Positions 26,813 through 35,492 of a DNA stretch of 50,920 nucleotides are shown here, in pieces. Position 1 is the stretch's first letter. The number at the start of each line of letters is the position of its first letter. This DNA comes from Marinilabiliaceae bacterium. GTDB taxonomy: Bacteria > Bacteroidota > Bacteroidia > Bacteroidales > Marinilabiliaceae. A program made the translations under genes and the position numbers. Location: assembly GCA_021443545.1 (NCBI GenBank), contig JABUTU010000050.1, positions 1 to 50,920 on the forward strand, in the 5' to 3' direction. The notes under the pieces were generated by a model that made no database searches, had not been told where the DNA came from, and saw only the letters and a list, made by a program, of their open reading frames with translations.

Positions 26813-27928
26813 TCAATCAAAAATAGACCTGTATGGGAAAAACAGCGAGTCTGTAATTGTTGAACTATTTCTGCCGAATACACCTAAAGACTGTACAAAC
26901 CCCAAAGTATAAACCAACAATATAATCAACAAAAAGGCAAGTATATATCTGCTCTTAACTGAACGGGCTACCATTGGAATCAATAAGCATTCCACAAAAT
27001 ACAGATATGTCAATATACGACCAAATATACCATATATTATTAATGATAAGACAACCCCCATAAAATAGATTTTTACTAAAATAAACAGCTTCTTGTAATA
27101 TTCATCATCCAACCTGTTCAAATATAATCCCAACCTACTGTTGTTACTTCTATTATAAATAATATAACACATCGCCAAGACCAGCACCTTTCTCAAGAAA
27201 CCAAGACCTACCGAAACGCCATCAAGTCCTTGTGTAAAATAAAAATTTATCCTTCGAATAAAAGGTCCCCCATCATTTACCGTATGTTGTATTACAAAAT
27301 CTAATAATACGCTTAATATATTAAACTTAGAAAGAATTATAGCAACTACTAAACTAACTATCAGTATCCACTTATTAAGCTTCAGCTTGTCTATCCAATA
27401 GATAGGGAATAGTAACAATATCGTTCTATGAAACAATGATCCTATCAACAGGAATATTAAGAACCACCAGAATCGTTTTTCTGCTATATATTTAATTGAC
27501 AATAAAAAGACAAACAGGGCTATGTGTTGGCGCGCTCCTCCTGACGTCAAAAAGAATAATGAACAATATACAATTAGCGACAGGGCATAGAATCGAGGAG
27601 AATACTCATATACACACCATAATAGTATTGAAAGTATAACCAAATAAAAAATCAACAGGAAACCTGTATAACTGAATCCAAGCCCACTTATGAGTTTATT
27701 TGCCAAAAAATATCCTATCTCAAAATCATTTTCTATGAACGATGTATTATAAAAAAAATGCTCATATTGCCACCAGTCAGTCCACATATCCCAGCGCAGA
27801 CCGCCAAACAGAATCAACGTGGAAAATGCAAAGAAACAACACAACCTCCTGACATAGGCATTGCGGAATCCTGCACTCAACAAGCCTAAAGCACAAACAA
27901 CAGCAAATACTAAGAAATATATCAACAT
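26813..27928 (-). CDS. EpsG/Wzy-like polysaccharide polymerase
   Basis: A 371-residue membrane protein with about ten hydrophobic segments. The motif FGGLRWDMWTDWWQYEHFF near residues 41-59 matches the EpsG family GLRW-x-TDW-x-Y signature, and SGGARQHIALFVFLLSIKYI matches the conserved G-R-Q segment with the Arg seen in the family. EpsG/Wzy proteins join repeat units on the periplasmic face. It is the only polymerase candidate in the cluster. It starts 1 base after the WbsX gene stop at 27930 and is followed at once by the GT4-like gene. Confidence 0.86.
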   Translation of the reverse strand: MLIYFLVFAVVCALGLLSAGFRNAYVRRLCCFFAFSTLILFGGLRWDMWTDWWQYEHFFYNTSFIENDFEIGYFLANKLISGLGFSYTGFLLIFYLVILSILLWCVYEYSPRFYALSLIVYCSLFFLTSGGARQHIALFVFLLSIKYIAEKRFWWFLIFLLIGSLFHRTILLLFPIYWIDKLKLNKWILIVSLVVAIILSKFNILSVLLDFVIQHTVNDGGPFIRRINFYFTQGLDGVSVGLGFLRKVLVLAMCYIIYNRSNNSRLGLYLNRLDDEYYKKLFILVKIYFMGVVLSLIIYGIFGRILTYLYFVECLLIPMVARSVKSRYILAFLLIILLVYTLGFVQSLGVFGRNSSTITDSLFFPYRSIFD

Positions 27929-27929
27929 A

Positions 27930-29030
27930 TCAGCGTTGCAACTCTTTCAACACCCCCTTAAGCGCATTTATATATCCTCTTCCATTTGTTAAATCTGGCT
28001 CCATATAATTACCTTCTGCCCATTCATTCCACGACTTCAGCATAATAAAAGGATTCTTTTTCCCCTTAACTACCTTGACAACCTTCTCCACCTGTTCTGA
28101 AAATAGAGTGGGGGAACTCTTTGAAATCAGATATCCCCTATTACCACTTCGCGGTGTATGATCCCATTGCGGAATTAGAAATGGAATAACTGTTTCTCGT
28201 TCGTCAAAACCTTCTCTTACGATATATCTGTTTACCTCTGACATTTTTACAGTCAGCGGATAATTAAAGACTACTCTGAATAATTTCTTAATTGCCTTTA
28301 GAACGACACTACTATTCTCATGCCTATACAACACCCGATGACGATGAGCAGGCGTCACTGCATTGAAACCAACTCTTAAATATTCGTCATATCTCGATTC
28401 ATCATCTGCGTTAGCAACGAAATAAAACCCTGAAGCAATACCATCTTCTTCTATCCACCTGTTCCATAAGCGGATAAAAAGTTCCACATCTTTAAATAAA
28501 TCGGGTTTATATATCAGAAAAAAAGGCTTTTCATCTACTCTGACATATCTGAGATCTCTCACTAATGTTCGTACATACTCATAATGCTTTCTATAATCAG
28601 CCTCTCCTTCATACCTCTGCTCCATCAAAATTCTGTCGCCACTTCCGTCTTTATTCCACTGCTTAGCTTTCCAGGTCTCATTTGCCCAACCTAAACAAAA
28701 TGGGAAATCAGGATTTCCAGTTGCAGCAACCTCATCAATAATTCCATTCATCAATTGTCTTCCATCGCCACCAAACCAATAGTGCCAATAGCAGAAGGCC
28801 TCTATTCCGGCTTCTCTTGCTAACTGCACCTGCTCCTCCCTAACCTGTTTCAATCGCAAATCATAATACCCCAGTTCTGTTGGCACCCTTGGCTGATTAT
28901 GACCTCGAAACAAAGGCTTAGCCTTTCCGACATTAGTCCATTCTGTAAATCCTCTGCCCCACCATTCATCATTCTCTTTGAACGGATGAAACTGCGGTAA
29001 ATAATATGCTATTATTCTCGGTTTTGACAT
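27930..29030 (-). CDS. WbsX-like glycosyltransferase (GH99-like fold), copy 2
   Basis: A 366-residue protein of the WbsX family (Glyco_tran_WbsX, related to GH99). It begins with RIIAYYLPQFHPFKENDEWW and GFTEWTNVGKAKPLFRGHNQ, then LGYYDLRL, CYWHYWFGG, LGWANETW and the terminal KSWNEWAEGNYMEPD. All are family signatures. Such proteins occur in O-antigen and capsule clusters and are regarded as glycosyltransferases; the sugar is not known. A close paralogue lies immediately upstream (29058-30164), 27 bases apart, which points to tandem duplication or acquisition of two related steps. Confidence 0.9.
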   Translation of the reverse strand: MSKPRIIAYYLPQFHPFKENDEWWGRGFTEWTNVGKAKPLFRGHNQPRVPTELGYYDLRLKQVREEQVQLAREAGIEAFCYWHYWFGGDGRQLMNGIIDEVAATGNPDFPFCLGWANETWKAKQWNKDGSGDRILMEQRYEGEADYRKHYEYVRTLVRDLRYVRVDEKPFFLIYKPDLFKDVELFIRLWNRWIEEDGIASGFYFVANADDESRYDEYLRVGFNAVTPAHRHRVLYRHENSSVVLKAIKKLFRVVFNYPLTVKMSEVNRYIVREGFDERETVIPFLIPQWDHTPRSGNRGYLISKSSPTLFSEQVEKVVKVVKGKKNPFIMLKSWNEWAEGNYMEPDLTNGRGYINALKGVLKELQR

Positions 29031-29057
29031 ATAAACTGAAAATCTTACTACTTAATA

Positions 29058-30164
29058 TTATTCCCCCTCAAACTCATCTACAACCTCTTTTGTCGCATCT
29101 AAATATGCCCTCCCCCATTTTATATCCGGCTCCAGATGATTTCCTTCAGCCCATTCGTTCCATGCATTAATAAATATGAAGTTCTCATCCACGCTATAAG
29201 GTTTAAACTTCATGAATGTCTTTCTCAACCACTCCTTATACAAGTCTGGGGTGCTATTCTTAAGCATAAAGAACCAACCTTTTCGCCTTGATGAATTATC
29301 CCACATTGGCGTAACTGAAGGATATTTCATATCAAGGCTAGTAGTCTGGAGTGCCATAACCCTTGAGTAATCAGAATAGTGGAAATTCATGTTAAAAGGT
29401 ATACGCTCTCTTGGCATAAACCTATAACAAACCCTGAACAAGAAATTAGAACTTCTAAAATGTAAAAGTTGTTTCCATTTGCTATCATACAGACTTGGGC
29501 GACTATGAGGTTGAAAATCAATCGCGCAATCAAATCCTTTGGAAATATAATCCTCATCACTCCTAGTCATGTAACCTAAATATAGTTCCATACCATATTC
29601 GGCAGCAACTTCTCTCCACCGTTTTACACAATTCTCTATATTTGGAATTAGAAATGGCTTGTACACCACAAACATAGGTTTATTATTAACTCTTATATAC
29701 CGTGAATCCTGGAAATAATGTTCACATAAAAAACGCATGTGGTCTATATCATCTTTTGCTGAATATTTCTGCTCAATAAGCATCTTTGTAAATCCCCCGT
29801 CCCAATTTCGTGACCAGTTTTCGTTTGCCCAACAAAGCATAAAGGGGAAATCAGGTTTACCAGACTCCAAAATCTTTTCGAGAGGCAACTCCATAAGTTG
29901 ATGTCCATTAAACCAATAGTGATAATAACAAAAACCATAGATTCCAGCTTCCTTAGCCATATTAGCCTGCATCTCTCGTGACTCGGGAAGTCTTAAATCA
30001 TAAAAACCTGTCTCTGTTGGCAAGTGCGGTTGATAATGTCCCCTAAATCGAGGTTTAGCCTTTGTCACATTTGTCCACTCTGTAAATCCCTTCCCCCACC
30101 ATTCATCATTTTCTTTAAATGGGTGGAATTGCGGCAAATTTATTGCTATCAATCTATGTTTCAT
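29058..30164 (-). CDS. WbsX-like glycosyltransferase (GH99-like fold), copy 1
   Basis: A 368-residue WbsX-family protein with the same blocks as its neighbour: RLIAINLPQFHPFKENDEWW, GFTEWTNVTKAKPRFRGHYQ, TGFYDLRL, CYYHYWFNG, LCWANENWSRNWDGG and INAWNEWAEGNHLEPD. The two copies agree closely at the ends and differ in the middle, so they are paralogues rather than a recent exact duplication. It begins 1 base after the stop of the hexapeptide acyltransferase gene. Its job is probably to add a sugar to the repeat unit. Confidence 0.9.
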   Translation of the reverse strand: MKHRLIAINLPQFHPFKENDEWWGKGFTEWTNVTKAKPRFRGHYQPHLPTETGFYDLRLPESREMQANMAKEAGIYGFCYYHYWFNGHQLMELPLEKILESGKPDFPFMLCWANENWSRNWDGGFTKMLIEQKYSAKDDIDHMRFLCEHYFQDSRYIRVNNKPMFVVYKPFLIPNIENCVKRWREVAAEYGMELYLGYMTRSDEDYISKGFDCAIDFQPHSRPSLYDSKWKQLLHFRSSNFLFRVCYRFMPRERIPFNMNFHYSDYSRVMALQTTSLDMKYPSVTPMWDNSSRRKGWFFMLKNSTPDLYKEWLRKTFMKFKPYSVDENFIFINAWNEWAEGNHLEPDIKWGRAYLDATKEVVDEFEGE

Positions 30165-30165
30165 C

Positions 30166-30786
30166 CTAACTTACAATTCTAATAATTTTAGCTGGTACAC
30201 CTCCAACAACTGCCATTGCAGGCACGTCTTTTGTCACTACTGCATTGGAAGCAATGACTGCACCATCTCCTATCGTAACTCCTCGAAGTATTGCAACTCT
30301 ATCTCCAATCCAAACGTTATTGCCAATTTTAACTGGTTTAGTCATTAATGGACGATGGACAGGAGGAATAGACAATTCCTCAGCAGTTTTGCTATCGCCG
30401 TGACTATTATCTGTAATAATAACAAAACGTCCCGTCAATAAATTATCGCCTATTTCTATTCTCTCCACACATGTAATGTGTGTATATTCACCCATATTCA
30501 CTCCATTTCCAATTGTCAAAGACGGAGTATATGCCTTACCATCAAAGAAATCCCAACACTCTAATATGCAATCCTTATTAATCCGTCCATCACTTCCAAT
30601 TGTCATGTATTGCGGATTTAAAACTTCACATATCTTCACAAAAGGAATCTTGTCTCCCTTAAATTTCAACCCCTTAGCCAATAATCCCTTATACCACACT
30701 CTCAACTCTCCCTTTTTGTACACTTTCACAAAAAAGCGAAAAAGACTATAAAATAGATCAACCAAGAAATACAAAAATTTATTCAT
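30166..30786 (-). CDS. Hexapeptide-repeat acyltransferase (WcaF/maa-like)
   Basis: A 206-residue acetyltransferase of the left-handed beta-helix type. After an N-terminal helical part (about 1-70) come hexapeptide turns: [78 protein letters not shown] and the end [14 protein letters not shown]. The His in TDNSHGD matches the catalytic His of the CysE/LacA/WcaF group. It would O- or N-acetylate a sugar of the surface polysaccharide using acetyl-CoA. It sits 2 bases after the small nuclease-like gene and 1 base before the WbsX gene. Confidence 0.88.
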   Translation of the reverse strand: MNKFLYFLVDLFYSLFRFFVKVYKKGELRVWYKGLLAKGLKFKGDKIPFVKICEVLNPQYMTIGSDGRINKDCILECWDFFDGKAYTPSLTIGNGVNMGEYTHITCVERIEIGDNLLTGRFVIITDNSHGDSKTAEELSIPPVHRPLMTKPVKIGNNVWIGDRVAILRGVTIGDGAVIASNAVVTKDVPAMAVVGGVPAKIIRIVS

Positions 30787-30788
30787 AG

Positions 30789-31313
30789 TTATCTCGCTCC
30801 TTGTATTAGACTAATACGATTCTGTTCTAACAAACGGAAATGGAGTCGGTTGTAGAACTCCTGCGAAGTCGTTTTGTGGGAATAATTAAAGTGAGGATGT
30901 CGCTTATTTGCTACATATGCGAAACGACGATGAAAATTGCGATGGTCATGGTTTTCATGAAACAAAACAATAGTACTCTCTAATTGCGCCCAGGCATCAG
31001 CAGCCGCTCCAATACGGACATCTTTCAGTTCCACAAAAGCCAACGACCTGTCATTATCGTATATAATCATTCCGCCGCATTTGCTTACCATATCTCCCGA
31101 CTCCCTACGCAAGTCAAAAGCAGGATTATAATCAATCGGAACAAAGCGAAACCATTTATTACTCTTATTCTCTACCTCAGCTACCCAAGATTCTCTATCT
31201 TCAGTTGTTGAGTATGCCATACTTCCATCTCTTGAGTCTACCAACCCCGAGATGGTATCATTTCGTTCTGCCTCAACAAAGTTACTTGCATCAAAAAAAT
31301 TTATTTTTTGCAT
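30789..31313 (-). CDS. Small PD-(D/E)XK-like protein paired with an ATPase; possible effector
   Basis: A 174-residue soluble protein without close match to a named family that I can state firmly. [21 protein letters not shown] (residues 78-98) has the strand-turn-strand shape of a PD-(D/E)XK nuclease core, with Glu95-x-Lys97, and the next helix has the expected Gln in AWAQLESTI. From memory, relatives read CDG where this one has CGG, so the first metal-binding acid may be missing; Asp86 or Asp88 could serve. [12 protein letters not shown] follows. It overlaps the ATPase gene by 13 bases, implying coupled translation and joint function. Role in defence or toxin-antitoxin action is an inference from the pairing. 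Confidence 0.6.
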   Translation of the reverse strand: MQKINFFDASNFVEAERNDTISGLVDSRDGSMAYSTTEDRESWVAEVENKSNKWFRFVPIDYNPAFDLRRESGDMVSKCGGMIIYDNDRSLAFVELKDVRIGAAADAWAQLESTIVLFHENHDHRNFHRRFAYVANKRHPHFNYSHKTTSQEFYNRLHFRLLEQNRISLIQGAR

Positions 31314-32518
31314 CTCTCTTCAATGTCCATTAAGGCATTAAACATATCATTTGTCTCCACCAACATCTCGTTTAAACGATTTGAATCGGAGGGCATTCCA
31401 TCATATTTAGGTAGTGCCGTTATATTTCCATTATTGTCAATCTGGTAGACTATAACATTCTCACCTTCCGTCCATGCTCCATGTGGCACAATTGCATCCA
31501 CATCTGCACACAACGACTCTTTGGAGGTTCTTGTGGCAACCTGACGAGCTTTTATTGCAAGAGTGAGATAGTCCAATATAAATGGACTATGAGTGGTAAT
31601 CAAAAGATGACTACCTTCATGCATATTGTTAATTTTGAGAAGTTCAAATAAGACATTCCTCTGCGAAAGGGGATAGAGATTCTGCTCAGGTTCCTCAACT
31701 ACCGCAAAGAGAACTTTGTTGGAACTGTCATTGACTTTCTCTATTAACATTCTACGCGTTTCAGGTGTGATTGAGTCGTCTTGCAATATCTCCATCACTC
31801 GCTTATTAATCACATCACTCTCCTTCAACGAAACAGTTGTTTCCTTATTCCCAATATTTTGAGAGAGAGATTTCAAAACAACAAAAAATGGAGTTACAGA
31901 TTGTATGCCACTTGACGACTCAGAGAGGTGGATGCGATAGTTGCCATCTTTCTTTGGCTGAATACTTGCAATCTTGTTAGACTTATTATATACCAACTGC
32001 ACATTCTCTATGGGAAGGTCTAAAGCCTCTTTTTGGTTCTGCAACGCTCTGTAAAAATCTTCTCTTGTCCATGAGAGTGTTGTGGGGAGATTCTTAAGAT
32101 TCTCCACGTGTTCTATTGAACTAAGCAAATTTCGCTCTGCTGGAATATAAGAAATCTGTGGCCTTTTGTATTGCGATTTGTCTTTATTCTCTATGACCTG
32201 AAACTTACTATCCTTATAGATTAGATTGTATGCCGTACCTCGATAATGAATCTCTGTATTAGGAGAGAAGTATTTATGAATATTCTGATTAGAACAATAC
32301 TTTACAAAACGGTTATACTTTGATATGTATGCAACATTAAAATCACCCCTGACCAAGGCCTTTTCAATCCAAGAAAGTGTTGATAATAGCTTAGCTACGC
32401 AACTTTTTCCCGTGCTCTGCGGACCACAAAACACAGTGACAGGAGCTAAAGGCAAAAAACCTTCATTCTCATTATATCCATTTGAGACTGGCCCAAAATT
32501 TCGTATTTTAATCTCCAT
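31301..32518 (-). CDS. AAA/ABC-type ATPase (AAA_15-like, SMC/OLD-related), first gene of the pair
   Basis: A 405-residue cytosolic ATPase of the kind found in OLD, Septu PtuA and other defence ATPases. Seen directly: N-terminal MEIKIRNFGPVS, Walker A GPQSTGKS (32-39), ABC-like signature LSESSSG (198-204), Walker B VVEEPEQ (273-279) with the catalytic Glu, and the H-loop TTHSPF (308-313). No long coiled coil or Toprim domain is present. It overlaps the upstream glycosyltransferase gene by 11 bases and the downstream nuclease-like gene by 13. It has no evident role in polysaccharide synthesis; ATP-dependent control of the small partner is the best guess. Confidence 0.82.
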   Translation of the reverse strand: MEIKIRNFGPVSNGYNENEGFLPLAPVTVFCGPQSTGKSCVAKLLSTLSWIEKALVRGDFNVAYISKYNRFVKYCSNQNIHKYFSPNTEIHYRGTAYNLIYKDSKFQVIENKDKSQYKRPQISYIPAERNLLSSIEHVENLKNLPTTLSWTREDFYRALQNQKEALDLPIENVQLVYNKSNKIASIQPKKDGNYRIHLSESSSGIQSVTPFFVVLKSLSQNIGNKETTVSLKESDVINKRVMEILQDDSITPETRRMLIEKVNDSSNKVLFAVVEEPEQNLYPLSQRNVLFELLKINNMHEGSHLLITTHSPFILDYLTLAIKARQVATRTSKESLCADVDAIVPHGAWTEGENVIVYQIDNNGNITALPKYDGMPSDSNRLNEMLVETNDMFNALMDIEERCKK

Positions 32519-33680
32519 AGTTTTTCTTATCCTCTATTAGCGATTCATAGATGCTATATACTCCCTCTATATTAGCTTCTATTGAAAATCTTTCAGCTGC
32601 CTTCTTTTGAATAGCTAATGCTTGTCTTCTATACTCCACTTCATCCAATGAAACAACTGAATTCATGCAATCAACCAATCCTTCAATCGTTTCAAACCTA
32701 TATCCACCGACCAAATCCAATATCTCCTTCGTTCCTGCAGTATCCCTTCCTATTGGCAAGCAACCGGAGAGGTAGGCCTCCGCCGTCATTCTTCCAAACC
32801 CTTCAGAATAAGAACCTACTACGAGTGCCTTAGCTTCTCTCATATAATCGATAACATTACTCTTATATCCTTCCCATCTGATTTTATCAGAACACCCCAT
32901 CTCATTCGACAATTCTTTTAGCTCATGAATAAAATATTCACTACCAAAACCAAGAATGACCAATTCATAATCGGGATTCGTCCTGACAAAAACCGAAAAA
33001 GCTTTTATCACATCCTTGTGTCCTTTTTCTTTATCTATTCTACTTGCACACAAAAAGTATTTTTTCTTCTTAGATTGGTAGTAAGTTTCACTCTTGTGTA
33101 ATATTCCATTGTACACACAACGGGCATTAGTATTATTTGACAAGCCAAAATAATTTATCAAATCTTGTGTAATAGATATTACATAAGACGATGACTTTAA
33201 ATGAGACATAAACTTCCGCTTGGATGGATAAATGCTCCATTCAAAGTCTTTATCTTGATACTCACGAATGTGCCACACATGAGGTATATTCATTTTCTTC
33301 GATAGTATGGCACCAATATGTATGACCCCGACATTAGTATGGACAATGTCAGGATTTTCTGATTTCAATATACGTTTAATTGTTCTCTTGCCCAAGATTG
33401 TTTTCACCCAGAACGACACAAGACGTGCAGGAAAAAACAACTTTCGCCTGCAGGAATTCACTTGTGGCCATACTTGCATAGGTAAGAGGGCTTCGTAATA
33501 GCGTATTTGTCTTTGTTCTATATATTTCTCAAAATCTTCACTTACATCTTCTGAGTTTGCTTTAGGCCCAATTATTACAGGTTCAATTCCTTTTTCAATC
33601 AAACCAGACAACATATTCATAAAGGAGATTGTTGCCCCCCCCATGATTGTACTATGAAGAATATATAGAACTTTCATCAT
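32508..33680 (-). CDS. Glycosyltransferase family 4
   Basis: A 390-residue GT-B enzyme. The N-terminal acceptor domain begins KVLYILHSTIMGGATISFMN, with the Gly-Gly loop of GT4; the donor-binding domain has YFLCASRIDKEKGHKDVIKA, IRWEGYKSNV and ALVVGSYSEGFGRMTAEAYL, the E-x7-E motif region typical of retaining GT4 enzymes. It probably transfers one sugar to the lipid-linked repeat unit. Its stop overlaps the ATPase start by 11 bases, so the ATPase/nuclease pair is wired into the same translation chain. The donor is unknown. Confidence 0.91.
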   Translation of the reverse strand: MMKVLYILHSTIMGGATISFMNMLSGLIEKGIEPVIIGPKANSEDVSEDFEKYIEQRQIRYYEALLPMQVWPQVNSCRRKLFFPARLVSFWVKTILGKRTIKRILKSENPDIVHTNVGVIHIGAILSKKMNIPHVWHIREYQDKDFEWSIYPSKRKFMSHLKSSSYVISITQDLINYFGLSNNTNARCVYNGILHKSETYYQSKKKKYFLCASRIDKEKGHKDVIKAFSVFVRTNPDYELVILGFGSEYFIHELKELSNEMGCSDKIRWEGYKSNVIDYMREAKALVVGSYSEGFGRMTAEAYLSGCLPIGRDTAGTKEILDLVGGYRFETIEGLVDCMNSVVSLDEVEYRRQALAIQKKAAERFSIEANIEGVYSIYESLIEDKKNYGD

Positions 33681-33704
33681 TAATTGCAGGACTTGGATGT
33701 GAAT

Positions 33705-34616
33705 CTACAGTAATTTCTCATATAAGGAATATCGACTAAAGACACTCTTTATCTGCTCATCATTCTTATTCTCTAACACATTAACATTAAACAACCCATC
33801 ACTTTGCGCTTCACAATTTAACAAGAAACAATCACTCGGCGTATACTTTATACATTTCCTCTTAACTTCACTTCTCAAAGCCATAGCGTTCCACCAAACA
33901 TCATCTGCAAACTTACAAATATCCAAAAATATATCTTCTCTCAATACTTCATCGTCAAAACAATGAGGAGGAAATATTGTTCCTCCACCAGACGTAAAGA
34001 AAACAAAAGTAGTTTGCGAATCATCTTTTGACAAATATTCCCACTCATTATATGGCTTAAGGTTTCCTTGATAGTCAAATGTAATCTTATGCATTCTATG
34101 AAAAAATATCGTATCTGGATTTGACACATGACTTACAATCAACGGTTCTAACATATCATAATGGTATATCAAATCATCGTCTACGGTAATTATTGCATCA
34201 TTTGGAAATTTTCTTAACGACGGTATCAACTTCTTATACGACCTCAAATCCTTACAATACTCTATTTCAAGCCCTCTCTTCTGCAATAATTGCAAATTAT
34301 TTGGCAATACTTTATCTCTAAGACCTTCATCCAACCACAGAACAATACGATTAGCCTTCATGGTCTGCTCCATTATACTCTCAATAGCAATAGCCACATC
34401 ATGTAGACGTTTCCCATAAGTAGTAAGCGACACAATAATATTATGATCACAATATTTAGTGTCAGTAGTGCCATTTTCATCGCAATGAAGTATATTCTGC
34501 TCTATTTGTAAACGACGATTATCATACTGCACCTCTTTTTGTAGTTTCTCTATTCTACTATTTATCAAGTCCGTCAAGACTCTTTTAAGTTTTTCAATCA
34601 AATACATAGTAAACAA
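33705..34616 (-). CDS. Putative glycosyltransferase, GT-A-like
   Basis: A 303-residue protein. After an N-terminal helix it shows HNIIVSLTTYGKRLHDVAIA, IVLWLDEGLRDKVLP and AIITVDDDLIYHYDML, a GT-A layout with the DXD metal site in TVDDDLIY. Then come FVFFTSGGGTIFPPHCFDD and ICKFADDVWWNAMA, where the ADDVW stretch matches the acceptor-side acid of related capsular glycosyltransferases. The family is met in Bacteroidota polysaccharide clusters; donor and acceptor are unknown. The first Met at 34616 or the one 3 codons later may be the start. It begins 3 bases after the frameshifted gene at 34620-35209. Confidence 0.78.
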   Translation of the reverse strand: MFTMYLIEKLKRVLTDLINSRIEKLQKEVQYDNRRLQIEQNILHCDENGTTDTKYCDHNIIVSLTTYGKRLHDVAIAIESIMEQTMKANRIVLWLDEGLRDKVLPNNLQLLQKRGLEIEYCKDLRSYKKLIPSLRKFPNDAIITVDDDLIYHYDMLEPLIVSHVSNPDTIFFHRMHKITFDYQGNLKPYNEWEYLSKDDSQTTFVFFTSGGGTIFPPHCFDDEVLREDIFLDICKFADDVWWNAMALRSEVKRKCIKYTPSDCFLLNCEAQSDGLFNVNVLENKNDEQIKSVFSRYSLYEKLL

Positions 34617-34619
34617 TAT

Positions 34620-35209
34620 TTATATTTGACAGTTTTTATCTAAGTTTATGACTTTATCCTTTTTTCCCACTTGGTAATATAAAATGTCATCAACAATCTC
34701 CAAATACTGATATGTTTTTATTAACTCGTTTTTAAATAATTCCATATCAATTTCTACAGGCGTTATTGCTGAAACGTAGAACATTTGATTCTTTTTTGTA
34801 CCAAGTGGATATCTTGGAAAAGTAAATGAGGAGTCTTGAGAAACTTCATGTAGGTAATCTATAAATTTCTTCACTTCTAATATTGGCGGCACAACATTAT
34901 TATTAATTTTTTAGCTATTTCAACAATGTCATTACAAATCTTTTGAATATTATGCTGCTTTTCAACATCTTCTATTTTATTCAATCTACATCTAATACTT
35001 TTTAGGTACAATTCAATACCATGAATAGTGTTAAATAAAACTGGGAAAAACCATACGTCTGCTTTATGATCTCTATTTTCATTATCTATAAGACAACTAT
35101 CGACGATATTAAATGCACACTCTAAATATCCTTCTCCCATCTTTTTAAACAATTCTGAATTGTTACGACAATTCAGACACCAGTTAATACAAGCTGTTTT
35201 TGAATACAT
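34620..35209 (-). pseudogene. Frameshifted helical protein (HEPN-like?), split at an A6 run
   Basis: Two frames that overlap by 16 bases read as one protein. The first (35209-34877, 110 residues) has ADVWFFPVLFNTIHGIELYL and KQHNIQKICNDIVEI, the helical layout of HEPN-like proteins. The second (34892-34620, 90 residues, from GTG) continues with VVPPILEVKKFIDYLHE, SSFTFPRYPLGT and a C-terminal helix. At the junction the first frame reads GCT AAA AAA TTA. One more A in this run, or a -1 slip on it, joins the two frames without loss. Real mutation, homopolymer error or programmed slippage are all possible. No HEPN R-x4-6-H motif is seen. Function unknown; relatives are often accessory defence-associated genes. 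Confidence 0.55.
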
Positions 35210-35334
35210 CTGAGTTACGATTAAAGAACTCTGACACTTTGTTGTCGTTTGCTATTATTGGCTCAAAATCTCTTAATCTTTTCAAAACTCAAATAGCACA
35301 TGTAATCATCCACAATAAACTTTGATATAAACAT
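35184..35334 (-). pseudogene. Upstream fragments, probably the lost 5' part of the split helical gene
   Basis: An ATG at 35334 with AAAGG 8 bases before it opens MFISKFIVDDYMCYLSFEKI and stops after 23 codons at 35263. The neighbouring frame continues as FEPIIANDNKVSEFFNRNS (to a stop at 35184). Removing one T from the TTTT run near 35266-35269 joins them into one reading of about 45 residues that leads into the split gene at 35209. I infer that the gene once began at 35334 and has at least two further frame breaks. The 158 bases from 35335 to 35492 show nothing I can name. Confidence 0.4.
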
Positions 35335-35492
35335 TGAAAACCTTTAGATAAAAGCGGTGTAGTAGGTTAAAAAACAATGATTCATAACAAATATCTATCA
35401 ATAAACAAATTACCCAACCAAAAAGATAGAATTTGCAAGGCTATTACTGAAACAAAAAAATCTGCCTAATATTTAAGAAAAACTTTCAAGCA

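Noticed and set aside
34877..35209. Active HEPN ribonuclease
   Set aside because: The helical layout is similar, but the R-x4-6-H catalytic motif is not seen, and the gene is frameshifted.
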